Assembly (NCBI GenBank): GCA_902475455.1
Contig: CABRZO010000118.1
Location: forward strand, 1-8,134
DNA length: 8,134 nt
Origin: an uncultured Eubacteriales bacterium
GTDB lineage: Bacteria > Bacillota > Clostridia > Oscillospirales > Oscillospiraceae
Direction: 5' to 3'
Under the pieces are notes generated by a model. It was not told where the DNA came from. It saw only the letters and a program-made list of their open reading frames with translations, and did not search any database. How positions within the stretch are numbered: the stretch's first letter is position 1; each line of letters opens with the position of its first letter. Below, one piece after another: positions 1 to 5,776 of this stretch. The position numbers were made by a program, and so were the translations under genes.

Positions 1-839
1 ATGACTCCGAGGCCGCCCAGATCGCCGCCTCCGGCATGAGCTACTACACCCTGGATATGCCCGTGGCCCAGCCCGAGTACCTGGCCCTGAAGTGCAACAC
101 CGAGCCCTTCACCGATATCCGGGTCCGGCAGGCGCTGCAGCTGGCCATCAACCTGGAAGAGGTCCACACTGCCTATCTGGGCCTGGACGGCGATGTCCAG
201 CTCTCCGCCCTGTGGAACCCCAACACCACCGAGTGGAGCACCGTGGACACTTGGAGCGACGAGCTCATTGCCGAGTACAGCTATGATCCCGAGCGGGCCA
301 AGGAACTGCTGACCGAGGCCGGCTATCCTGACGGCTTTGAGTTTACCGTGGTGCTGTGCGGCACCGACAACGACTACGACCTGTGGACCCTGGCTCAGGA
401 ATATTGGGCGGCCATCGGCGTGACCTGCAACTTCGAGACGGTGGACAACTTTATGGAGTCCAAGACCATCGGCACCGACGCCAATGACACCCGCTGCACC
501 GCCTCCACCGGCTGCGGCGCCATCAACTCCATCACCGCAGCCATCAACCAGACCGTGGACGGCGGCTGGGCTGCCTCCCTGTGGAATGGCGACGAGGAGT
601 ATGCCGCCCTGGTGAACGGTATGCAGACTGTCACCACTCTGGATGAGCAGACCGAGCTGGCCAAGCAGGCCGATCAGATCTACGCTGAGCAGCACTGGGC
701 CATCAACCTCACCGGCCTGAAGACCGTCACCGAGTACTGCAACAGCCGGGTGGCCGGTATCCCCGAAGGCAGCCGCCTCTACAGCGGCAAGGCCGCCGGC
801 GCGCTGTTCTCTCACCTGTGGGTGACCGACGGACAGTAA
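1..839 (+). CDS. Peptide/oligopeptide ABC transporter substrate-binding protein (family 5), C-terminal part
   Basis: The reading frame is open from the window edge (first full codon at 3) to TAA at 837-839, so 278 residues are visible and the N-terminus with its signal peptide lies upstream. Recognisable SBP_bac_5 (DppA/OppA-like) features are the 'EPFTDIRVRQAL' motif near visible residues 35-46, 'YDPERAKELLTEAGYPDG' near residue 100, and an 'AQEYWAAIGV' segment that precedes the usual second-lobe strand. Proteins of this family are extracellular lipoproteins in Gram-positives and deliver peptides, nickel or other solutes to an ABC permease. The rest of the transporter is not in the window, so the substrate is unknown. 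The gene ends 39 bp before a strong hairpin terminator and runs convergently toward the NTF2-like operon, so no functional link between them is implied. The family call is secure; the ligand is not. Confidence 0.93.
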   Translation, partial: DSEAAQIAASGMSYYTLDMPVAQPEYLALKCNTEPFTDIRVRQALQLAINLEEVHTAYLGLDGDVQLSALWNPNTTEWSTVDTWSDELIAEYSYDPERAKELLTEAGYPDGFEFTVVLCGTDNDYDLWTLAQEYWAAIGVTCNFETVDNFMESKTIGTDANDTRCTASTGCGAINSITAAINQTVDGGWAASLWNGDEEYAALVNGMQTVTTLDEQTELAKQADQIYAEQHWAINLTGLKTVTEYCNSRVAGIPEGSRLYSGKAAGALFSHLWVTDGQ

Positions 840-877
840 TCCTAGATTCCACCGAGTTTCTTCGCTCTTTTCTTTTC

Positions 878-913
878 GCAAAACCGACAGGGTTTCCGCC
901 CTGTCGGTTTTGC
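878..913 (+). terminator. Rho-independent terminator of the substrate-binding protein gene
   Basis: A perfect 15-bp inverted repeat (878-892 with 899-913) has a 6-nt loop TTTCCG. The stem contains AAAACCGACAGGG and its complement, so the 3' arm supplies GGTTTT as the U-run. It lies 39 bp after the stop codon at 839. Confidence 0.85.
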
Positions 914-936
914 CCGTACCCGATTAGATTGATTCC

Positions 937-974
937 AAGGCTGTCTCCTGAGCATATCACCAGGGGACAGCCTT
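937..974. repeat. Second stem-loop downstream of the terminator
   Basis: A 14-bp inverted repeat (937-950 with 961-974) contains one G-T wobble and encloses a 10-nt loop. No T-run follows on the plus strand. It may be a backup terminator or the edge of the structured intergenic region that follows; the sequence alone does not decide. Confidence 0.5.
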
Positions 975-1432
975 GCGGGGAATAGGAGCGCAGGCCCTTC
1001 CGGTTGGCCGGGTGTCTCTCCCACTGTAAGCTCGTTCCCCACCGTGCTGCTTCCGGGTGGAGGGAAGGGGGCTCCCCCGGCACAGAACTTGAGGTGGTTC
1101 AACCCTGAGCGGCTGGAGAGAGGCACCGGGCACGCTCCGGCCTGTCCGGAGCTTGGCAGTCCAAGGGAGTCCCGGCTTGCCGCCGGGAGCAAGGAGCGCT
1201 GGGGGCTGCCCTCCGGACAGCCCCTTGAAGAGGTGGTCTTTACGGGTCTTGCTGCTTTGGGGGAGAACGTTTCACCGGAATCACAGCCGTCTGACTGGCC
1301 AGAAACGCCCGGCCCGGCTTCGGACGGGAGCCGGGGGTGTCCCGACATTCCGGTAAGGCCTGCCCAAATTACCTGAGGTCTTTCCACCGGAGACCGGGCC
1401 TTTGTCCAGAGATGCCGAGGCCCTGGGCTGCA
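975..1432. other. GC-rich intergenic stretch with multiple hairpins, no convincing gene
   Basis: About 460 bp lie between two terminators. Open frames exist on both strands, but none has a ribosome binding site or a recognisable protein. Their translations are Pro/Gly/Arg-rich and low in complexity, as expected of GC-rich noncoding DNA. Short perfect hairpins are frequent: 1134-1140 with 1146-1152 (GCTCCGG), 1170-1176 with 1182-1188 (TCCCGGC), 1202-1208 with 1218-1224 (GGGGCTG), 1313-1319 with 1329-1335 (CCCGGCT) and 1396-1401 with 1418-1423 (GGGCCT). In addition 1142-1151 is fully complementary to 1211-1220, which would compete with two of those hairpins. It could be a structured RNA, a dispersed intergenic repeat, or decayed sequence. 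Confidence 0.5.
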
Positions 1433-1476
1433 TAAAAAGCCAGAGACCGCAAGCCCCGAAGGGCTGCGGTCTCTGG
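1433..1476 (-). terminator. Rho-independent terminator of the three-gene NTF2-like operon
   Basis: On the minus strand, a 16-bp stem (1461-1476 with 1440-1456, one bulged A at 1452) closes a 4-nt loop and is followed by C and TTTTT (1438-1434). It begins 40 bp past the TGA at 1516-1518, the expected place for the end of the operon transcript. Confidence 0.9.
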
Positions 1477-1515
1477 ACAGGGGAAAATGAAAGGTGAATG
1501 GGTGTGGTTGAAGGG

Positions 1516-2343
1516 TCAGATCCACTCGTTGTGGCCGATGGAGTAGCTGTGCTCGTCGTCCAGGGTGTCGTAGGGCTCCGGGCACTCCCAGATCAGGTGC
1601 TGCACCGGCTGGTTGACGTCGTAGCGCATGCTCAGAGGGCCGGGATCGGTGACCTGGCAGGGGCAGCCCCGCCAAGTGGTGTAGTTGGGGTCCTTCTCGT
1701 GGGCCTCGTAGAGGTCCCGGCCGAAGTTCATCTCATCGAAGGGCTGGGCAAAGACGGGCACCACATGCTCGTGGATGTACTTCCACTCGCCCTCGTGATA
1801 GATGAAGTCGGCGCCATAGTACTCCCAGGAGGCGGCGCCGAAGTGCTGGTAATCCTCTTGGGTATGCTGGGGCTTGGGCGCGCCGGGGCCGCCGGGACCA
1901 CCGGGGCCGGGGCCCTCGCCGGGCTTGGGCCGGGGAGGATTGCCCAGGGCGGACATCATGACGCCGGCGGTGATGGCCCAGCAGCGGCCGGACTTGCCGT
2001 CGTTGGCCATCTCAATGCACAGCTCCGACAGGGCGTGAACGCCGGAGGCGCCGATGGACCGGGGGTCGCCGCCCATGTAGGAGGGGAAAACCTCTCCCAG
2101 CTCGAAGGTCTCCACGGCGGCCCGGGATTCCTCGTCGATGGTGTGGTTGTGGTAGATCTGGCGGAAGCCCACCATCCGGCCGAAGTTGTGGCCCCAGGTG
2201 GCGTTCTGGCCCTTGAACCAGATCTTGTCGAATTCCTCCCGCTCGTAGGCGATGGCGTGGACGTAAGCGTGATACACTTTCTTGCGCTCAATCTCCTGGG
2301 CGCCCATGGCGTTGTGCAGGCGTTCCTGGAACGATAAACTCAT
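1516..2343 (-). CDS. NTF2-like / SnoaL-like domain protein, third gene of the operon
   Basis: This 275-aa protein has no signal peptide or membrane segment and is probably cytoplasmic. I chose ATG at 2343 because it overlaps the TGA of the preceding gene by one base (TGATG) and has GAGGG 7 nt upstream; an in-frame GTG one codon earlier is possible. It aligns by eye with the two upstream products: an N-terminal helical segment with 'EREEFDKIWFK' (residues about 34-44), the 'ANDGKSGRCWAI' strand (about 113-124), the NTF2-typical G-x-W-K-x-x-H (G185, W187, K188, H191), and the shared tail motif PEPYDTL-x4-SY (255-267). It differs from its paralogues by a Pro/Gly-rich insert at about 136-158 and by loss of the 'LGVN-x-G-[FY]-Y' motif, so it is the most diverged member. 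SnoaL-like folds host dehydratases, isomerases, hydroxylases and ligand-binding proteins; which applies here is unknown. Confidence 0.8.
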   Translation of the reverse strand: MSLSFQERLHNAMGAQEIERKKVYHAYVHAIAYEREEFDKIWFKGQNATWGHNFGRMVGFRQIYHNHTIDEESRAAVETFELGEVFPSYMGGDPRSIGASGVHALSELCIEMANDGKSGRCWAITAGVMMSALGNPPRPKPGEGPGPGGPGGPGAPKPQHTQEDYQHFGAASWEYYGADFIYHEGEWKYIHEHVVPVFAQPFDEMNFGRDLYEAHEKDPNYTTWRGCPCQVTDPGPLSMRYDVNQPVQHLIWECPEPYDTLDDEHSYSIGHNEWI

Positions 2344-3167
2344 CACATATCCCTCTTTTCTCTCTCATAGTAGGGCATGCCCATGCAGCCCTCGGGGCCG
2401 TAGCTGTAATTGGGGTTAAAGGAATAGTAGGGATGGGGCATATCCTGATAGAGATACTGCCAGCCATAGAAGGGGTCGTAGACGGTGCGCTGGACGGTGG
2501 GCTGGCCCAGCTCGTCCCGGGTGTAGGAGTTGTTGGGGTCTTCGTGGCCGGTGAGCAGGGGGCCGTTCTGGCCGGTGGTGCCGAACTGGTCCTTCCACAT
2601 GGGATACTCCGCATAATCCTTGCCGGCGGGAATGGCGTGGTCGTTGGTGATGATCAGATGCCAGATTTTCCACTCGCCCTTCTCCTTCAGCAGGTCGGCG
2701 TAGACCAGGCCGAACATAAAGCGGCAGTCGGCGCTGCCGTCGGGGCTGCCCACGGCCCGGGTGCCCTGGACATAGCACATGTAGCGGGCGGTCTTGCCGT
2801 CCTCGGCGATGTAGAGCAGGGGGGAGTAGGCGGCGTTGTTATTGAGGATGCCCCGGCCCAGGTTGAACTTGTCAAAGGACAGCTCCGGGTCCGCGTCGCA
2901 GAAGGGCTTCAGCTGCTCGTACCGCAGCTGGCTCAGCTGCACCACATAGTAGTTGGAGATATCCTCCATGCCGGTATAGAAGCCGGTGTTGACGCCCAGG
3001 GAGGCAAACCGGCGGTTCTGGGGCAGCTTGACCCACAGATCGTTGAGCTCCTGGCGGCGCAGGTCCCCGGCGTAGCAGTAAAAATGCTTGGCCATCAGCT
3101 GCTTGACGTTTTCATAGTCCCACAGCCGTTCCACCAGTTCATCATCGGAAAAAAACTGTTTTGCCAT
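2343..3167 (-). CDS. NTF2-like / SnoaL-like domain protein, second gene of the operon
   Basis: This 274-aa protein is probably soluble and cytoplasmic. The start is ATG at 3167, preceded by AGGAGG about 10 nt upstream. An in-frame extension to 3191 would overlap the upstream gene and place the Shine-Dalgarno inside the coding region, so it is rejected. The N-terminal SnoaL_4-like part runs from about residue 10 to 175: 'YENVKQLMAKHFYCY' helix (18-32), 'NDLWVK' (42-47), 'SLGVNTGFYTG' (56-66), 'AEDGKTARYM' strand (121-130), then 'KGEWKIWH' (163-170) with the Trp-His also seen in the first gene. A C-terminal extension of about 100 residues is unusually rich in Tyr, Trp and Pro and contains PHPYYSF-x4-SYG (244-257). 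Typical single-domain SnoaL proteins are about 130-150 aa, so this extension is extra. Spacing to the upstream gene is 20 bp. The substrate is unknown. Confidence 0.83.
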   Translation of the reverse strand: MAKQFFSDDELVERLWDYENVKQLMAKHFYCYAGDLRRQELNDLWVKLPQNRRFASLGVNTGFYTGMEDISNYYVVQLSQLRYEQLKPFCDADPELSFDKFNLGRGILNNNAAYSPLLYIAEDGKTARYMCYVQGTRAVGSPDGSADCRFMFGLVYADLLKEKGEWKIWHLIITNDHAIPAGKDYAEYPMWKDQFGTTGQNGPLLTGHEDPNNSYTRDELGQPTVQRTVYDPFYGWQYLYQDMPHPYYSFNPNYSYGPEGCMGMPYYEREKRDM

Positions 3168-3187
3168 ATGAAATGTACCTCCTCTCG

Positions 3188-3919
3188 TCACAGGCCGTAG
3201 CTGAAGGTCTCAGCGAAGGTCTCGTAGGGCTCCGGATAGGCCGGAGGGGCGTAGAAGGGCCGGGCGGCGGAGTAGGTCTCATAGACCGTCATCTTCACGT
3301 TGGGCTCCGGGAAACGGAAGTCGGCCAGCGCGGCGTAGGCCGGGTCGGCGGGGTATTCCGGAGCGGGGTCGGCCCAGTTGGTGCCGCTGGGGGCGTCCAG
3401 GTCCTGGACATAGAGCAGGTGCCACACCTTCCAGGCTCCATCCTCCCAGACAAAGTCACCGGCCACATAGGCCCGCTCCCAATAGCTGACCTGACCGGCG
3501 GCGGTGAGCTTGGTGTTCATGCCGTGGATGGTCCAGATGCCCTTGGCGGTGGCGCCGTCGGCGGCCAGCTCGATGACCGGAGCCACCAGCGACTTCATGT
3601 CCATGATGCCCATGCCATAGGCCTCTTCCGGGGAGAGATTGCCCACCTGGGCGGCGTATTTCTGCTGAATGAGTTTGCTTTCCAGCGCAGTGCGGTCCGC
3701 CAAGCCCTGATAATAGGCCTGGACGGCGGCGGCACCCTGGTAGTAGCCGTTGTTGACCCCCAGGCAGACGTCATCGGCCTTGGACCAGTAGGTGTCATAC
3801 ATTTTGTTTTCCCGGCGCATCAGATAGTCCTGAGAGAAGAATCGGACCATCAGATTCTGAAGCGCCCGGCGCTTTTCCCATCGGGTGAGCAGCTCTTCCG
3901 AGTTCCATTGATGAGACAC
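3188..3919 (-). CDS. NTF2-like / SnoaL-like domain protein, first gene of the operon
   Basis: This 243-aa protein starts at GTG 3919, chosen because AAGGAAGG lies about 8 nt upstream. The frame stays open to 4042, but that would run through the promoter and operator-like repeats and has no ribosome binding site. Visible features: helix 'EKRRALQNLMVRFFSQ' (15-30), 'YDTYWSK' (41-47), 'CLGVNNGYYQG' (52-62), 'AADGATAKGIWTIHGM' (119-134) with H132 near the central pocket strand, 'DGAWKVWHLLYV' (160-171) with H167, and the tail motif PEPYETF-x4-SYG (229-242). The closest match inside the window is the second gene product. Lead position in the operon and the regulated promoter just upstream suggest it is the best-translated member. 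In NTF2-fold enzymes such as BaiE or scytalone dehydratase, His/Asp/Tyr residues in the barrel act as acid-base groups; assigning H132 or H167 that role is a guess. Confidence 0.83.
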   Translation of the reverse strand: MSHQWNSEELLTRWEKRRALQNLMVRFFSQDYLMRRENKMYDTYWSKADDVCLGVNNGYYQGAAAVQAYYQGLADRTALESKLIQQKYAAQVGNLSPEEAYGMGIMDMKSLVAPVIELAADGATAKGIWTIHGMNTKLTAAGQVSYWERAYVAGDFVWEDGAWKVWHLLYVQDLDAPSGTNWADPAPEYPADPAYAALADFRFPEPNVKMTVYETYSAARPFYAPPAYPEPYETFAETFSYGL

Positions 3920-3977
3920 AAAAATCCCTTCCTTTCTGGTTTGACTGAGAGGACAACCCCCTCTGATTGCTGATTCT

Positions 3978-3983
3978 ATTGTA
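3978..3983 (-). promoter_or_regulatory. -10 box of the NTF2-like operon promoter
   Basis: On the minus strand TACAAT lies at 3983-3978, giving a transcription start near 3971 and a leader of about 50 nt to the GTG. The hexamer 17 bp upstream (GTCCCT at 4006-4001) is far from TTGACA. A good -10 with a poor -35 fits an activator-dependent promoter. The box lies between GATTG (3965-3969) and CAATC (3985-3989), a short inverted repeat. Confidence 0.6.
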
Positions 3984-4013
3984 TCAATCTGTGGGGGCGG
4001 AGGGACAGAGGCG

Positions 4014-4042
4014 GTTTTCAACCTGAAATATCCAGTTTTCAA
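4014..4042. promoter_or_regulatory. Candidate AraC-family operator: GTTTTCAA direct repeats at 21-bp spacing
   Basis: GTTTTCAA occurs at 4014-4021 and again at 4035-4042, in the same orientation and 21 bp apart start to start, so both face the same side of the helix. Relative to the predicted start of the minus-strand operon they sit at about -43 to -71, directly upstream of where the -35 should be. AraC-type regulators commonly bind direct half-sites separated by two helical turns. The regulator gene begins 42 bp further on the other strand, so this site could serve both promoters. Confidence 0.55.
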
Positions 4043-4083
4043 ACCCGCCGGGCCCGGAGTCCGGGGGGACAGGAGGCGGTTTA

Positions 4084-5346
4084 ATGAGCGAGAACAGACA
4101 ATCCAGCACCCAGGCTCTGCTGCGGCAGGAAAACCGGGTCATGCGCTATGATGCGGCGGTGCGGCGGCTGTTTACCGCCATGCCCGACGGGGCCTTTGAT
4201 GCCCCGGGCTTTGCGGCGGACACCGGCCTGACCTTTGCGGGAGATCAGTTTTTCGGGGTGCAGCTGGAGGACGACCCCCGCTATCCCTCCTGTCCGCCCC
4301 CCAATGTGGACCAGCTGAGCCCCTTCCAGCGCTACATGGCGCTGCGGGATCTGGTGCGGCAGGTGCTGGGCCGGGACCAGCCTGCGGCGGTGTGCAACCA
4401 GAACGGCCGCATTCTCTGTGCCGTCAACTGGCAGGGGGATACCGCCAACTGGCACGGCCGGGTGTCCGCCCTGCTGGAGGAGCTCAACGACCGACTCTGG
4501 CAGGGAATGGGCTTCCGGTTCCAGTGTACCGTCAGCCGGATGGGCCGGGGGCTGGCCTCGCTGCCCCAGGCGGCCCGGGAGTTGGAGCAGGCCCGCTCCT
4601 ATCGGCGGCTGATGGGAGGGCTGCCCGGGGAGGTGCTCTTTTATGACGGCATTCTGCGGACCAGTGACCTGGGGGAGCGGCCGGAGGCGGAATACCGGCA
4701 CACCGAAGAGCGACTGCAGGAACTGCGCCAGGCTCTGCTCCAGGGCAGCGCCCAACGGGGTAAGGAGATCTTTCACCGGGTGCTGGAGGACAATTTTGTC
4801 TCCTCCCGGCCGGCGGTGCAGTTTGTCCAGCTGCGAATGTTCTCCGTCATTGACGCGCTGCTGAAAAGCCTGGAGTACGCCGCCGGAGAGCTGGGCATTC
4901 GGGAGGCCTGGGTCCGGGTCAACGCCGCCCCAAGGCTGCTGGGGGCCTCCGGAGTGTGGGAACTGGAGCGGGAAGCGGCGGTGCTGCTGGACCAGTTCCA
5001 GGCCCTGGCGGAGGAGGGGGGCAGCATCCACCGGCTGCCCTACCAGCTGCGCAGCTATATCCGGGAGCACTGTGATGACCCCAATTTAAATGTCAATCAG
5101 GTGGCAGACCGGTTCCATGTGACGGCCACCTATGCCACCCGGGTTTTTAAACAGACCTTCCAGTGCGGTATTCTGGGCTATATCCAGACCCTGCGGGTAG
5201 AGCGGGCCAAGGAACTGCTGCGGCAGGGCCGATCGGTGAAGGAGGTGGCGGAAGCCACCGGCTTTAACACTCCGGCCACCCTGATCCGGATTTTTAAAAA
5301 GCTGGAGGGCACTACACCGGCTCAATTTGCCGGGGGAAGCGACTAA
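4084..5346 (+). CDS. AraC-family transcriptional regulator (YesN-like), divergent from the NTF2-like operon
   Basis: This 420-aa protein starts at ATG 4084, with AGGAGG at 4071-4076 and a 7-nt spacer. The C-terminus (about 318-416) is an AraC-type double helix-turn-helix: first HTH 'LNVNQVADRFHVTATYATRVF' region (335-355), second 'SVKEVAEATGFNTPATLIRIFKK' region (384-406), ending in the usual 'TTPAQF'. The middle (about 50-190) looks like the degenerate GGDEF/CdaR-like domain of many Clostridial AraC regulators: a beta strand 'NGRILCAVNW', helix 'VSALLEELNDRLWQ', and 'LPQAARELEQARSYRRLMG' before 'VLFYDG'. No transmembrane helices are seen, so it should be cytosolic with a direct or relayed small-molecule signal. 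Position and the 21-bp repeats in the shared intergenic region make it the likely activator of the three NTF2-like genes; that is inference. I see no convincing sigma-70 promoter for this gene itself. Confidence 0.88.
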   Translation: MSENRQSSTQALLRQENRVMRYDAAVRRLFTAMPDGAFDAPGFAADTGLTFAGDQFFGVQLEDDPRYPSCPPPNVDQLSPFQRYMALRDLVRQVLGRDQPAAVCNQNGRILCAVNWQGDTANWHGRVSALLEELNDRLWQGMGFRFQCTVSRMGRGLASLPQAARELEQARSYRRLMGGLPGEVLFYDGILRTSDLGERPEAEYRHTEERLQELRQALLQGSAQRGKEIFHRVLEDNFVSSRPAVQFVQLRMFSVIDALLKSLEYAAGELGIREAWVRVNAAPRLLGASGVWELEREAAVLLDQFQALAEEGGSIHRLPYQLRSYIREHCDDPNLNVNQVADRFHVTATYATRVFKQTFQCGILGYIQTLRVERAKELLRQGRSVKEVAEATGFNTPATLIRIFKKLEGTTPAQFAGGSD

Positions 5347-5361
5347 AGGGAGGAACAGACA

Positions 5362-5721
5362 ATGGCATGGTTTTTTCGGATTGTATTTGGCCTTTTGGGG
5401 CTCTGCCTGCTGATCTGGCTGGCGGAGCAGGTGAAGAATCTCCTCTCCCCCCGGCAGCGGTGCCCCGCCGTGGTGAAGCAGCGCAGGCAGCAGGTGTTTC
5501 CCGTCAGTATGGGATTCAAGCGCCGGGATCGCAACCAGTACCTGATGGAGTTTTTTCTGCCCCGGCAGCAGCGGACCGTGACCTTTGAGGTGAGCCAGTC
5601 CGTCTATGAGTCCAGCCCCACCGGCACCGGAGGATGGCTGAGCTGGCGGGGGAGCCGTTTTCTGGGCTGGGAGCCCCAGGGCGGGCCGGGCCAGGCGTCC
5701 GGCGGGACAGAACAGGCATAA
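5362..5721 (+). CDS. Small membrane-anchored DUF2500-like protein
   Basis: This 119-aa protein starts at ATG 5362 with GGGAGG about 8 nt upstream, only 15 bp after the regulator stop codon, so the two are probably co-transcribed. Residues about 4-21 form one hydrophobic transmembrane segment. The rest is a small beta-rich domain with 'CPAVVKQRRQQVFP' (34-47), a 'QYLMEFFLP' strand (59-67), 'TVTFEVSQSVYESSPTGTGG' (72-91) and 'LSWRGSRFLGWE' (93-104). This strand order and the 'G-x-L-x-x-x-G-x-R-F-L-x-x-E' ending match my memory of the DUF2500 family. The function is unknown. The tail after residue 105 is Gly/Gln-rich and probably disordered. Its place next to the regulator may be chance, since DUF2500 proteins occur in many contexts. 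Confidence 0.75.
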   Translation: MAWFFRIVFGLLGLCLLIWLAEQVKNLLSPRQRCPAVVKQRRQQVFPVSMGFKRRDRNQYLMEFFLPRQQRTVTFEVSQSVYESSPTGTGGWLSWRGSRFLGWEPQGGPGQASGGTEQA

Positions 5722-5725
5722 AAAA

Positions 5726-5757
5726 CGCCGCCGACCATTTTTAAATGGTCGGCGGCG
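5726..5757. terminator. Bidirectional terminator between convergent genes
   Basis: A perfect 15-bp inverted repeat (5726-5740 with 5743-5757) has A5 before it and CTTT after it. Read on the minus strand, the GC-rich stem is followed by TTTTTT, a strong terminator for the methyltransferase gene. On the plus strand it closes the DUF2500-like gene, whose TAA is at 5719-5721. Confidence 0.9.
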
Positions 5758-5776
5758 CTTTGCTGTTGTAATCGGG

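Noticed and set aside
1134..1224. Possible CRISPR-like or tandem repeat array in the hairpin-rich stretch
   Set aside because: The hairpin arms differ in sequence and spacing; there is no repeated unit with regular spacers.
1044..1376. Plus-strand 110-aa open frame in the intergenic region
   Set aside because: It has a GTG start without a Shine-Dalgarno, no recognisable domain and a composition expected of noncoding GC-rich sequence.
842..1675. Minus-strand open frame of 277 aa across the intergenic region
   Set aside because: It runs through two hairpins, a terminator and into the third NTF2-like gene in another frame; its translation is low-complexity Pro/Ser/Gly/Arg.
1498..2337. Long plus-strand open frame (279 aa) opposite the third NTF2-like gene, and similar ones at 2433-3200 and 3161-3973
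   Set aside because: They are antisense shadows in GC-rich DNA: Val/Gly/Leu/Ala-rich translations, no ribosome binding sites, no recognisable domains, and the minus-strand frames hold clear NTF2-like motifs.
4081..5070. Minus-strand 329-aa open frame opposite the AraC regulator
   Set aside because: Gln/Pro/His-rich antisense shadow with no domain; the plus strand carries the HTH and the ribosome binding site.
4092..5363. 11-mer GAACAGACAAT at 4092-4102 and 5353-5363, both near start codons
   Set aside because: One copy is inside coding sequence and the other in a leader, with no shared flanks; most likely chance.
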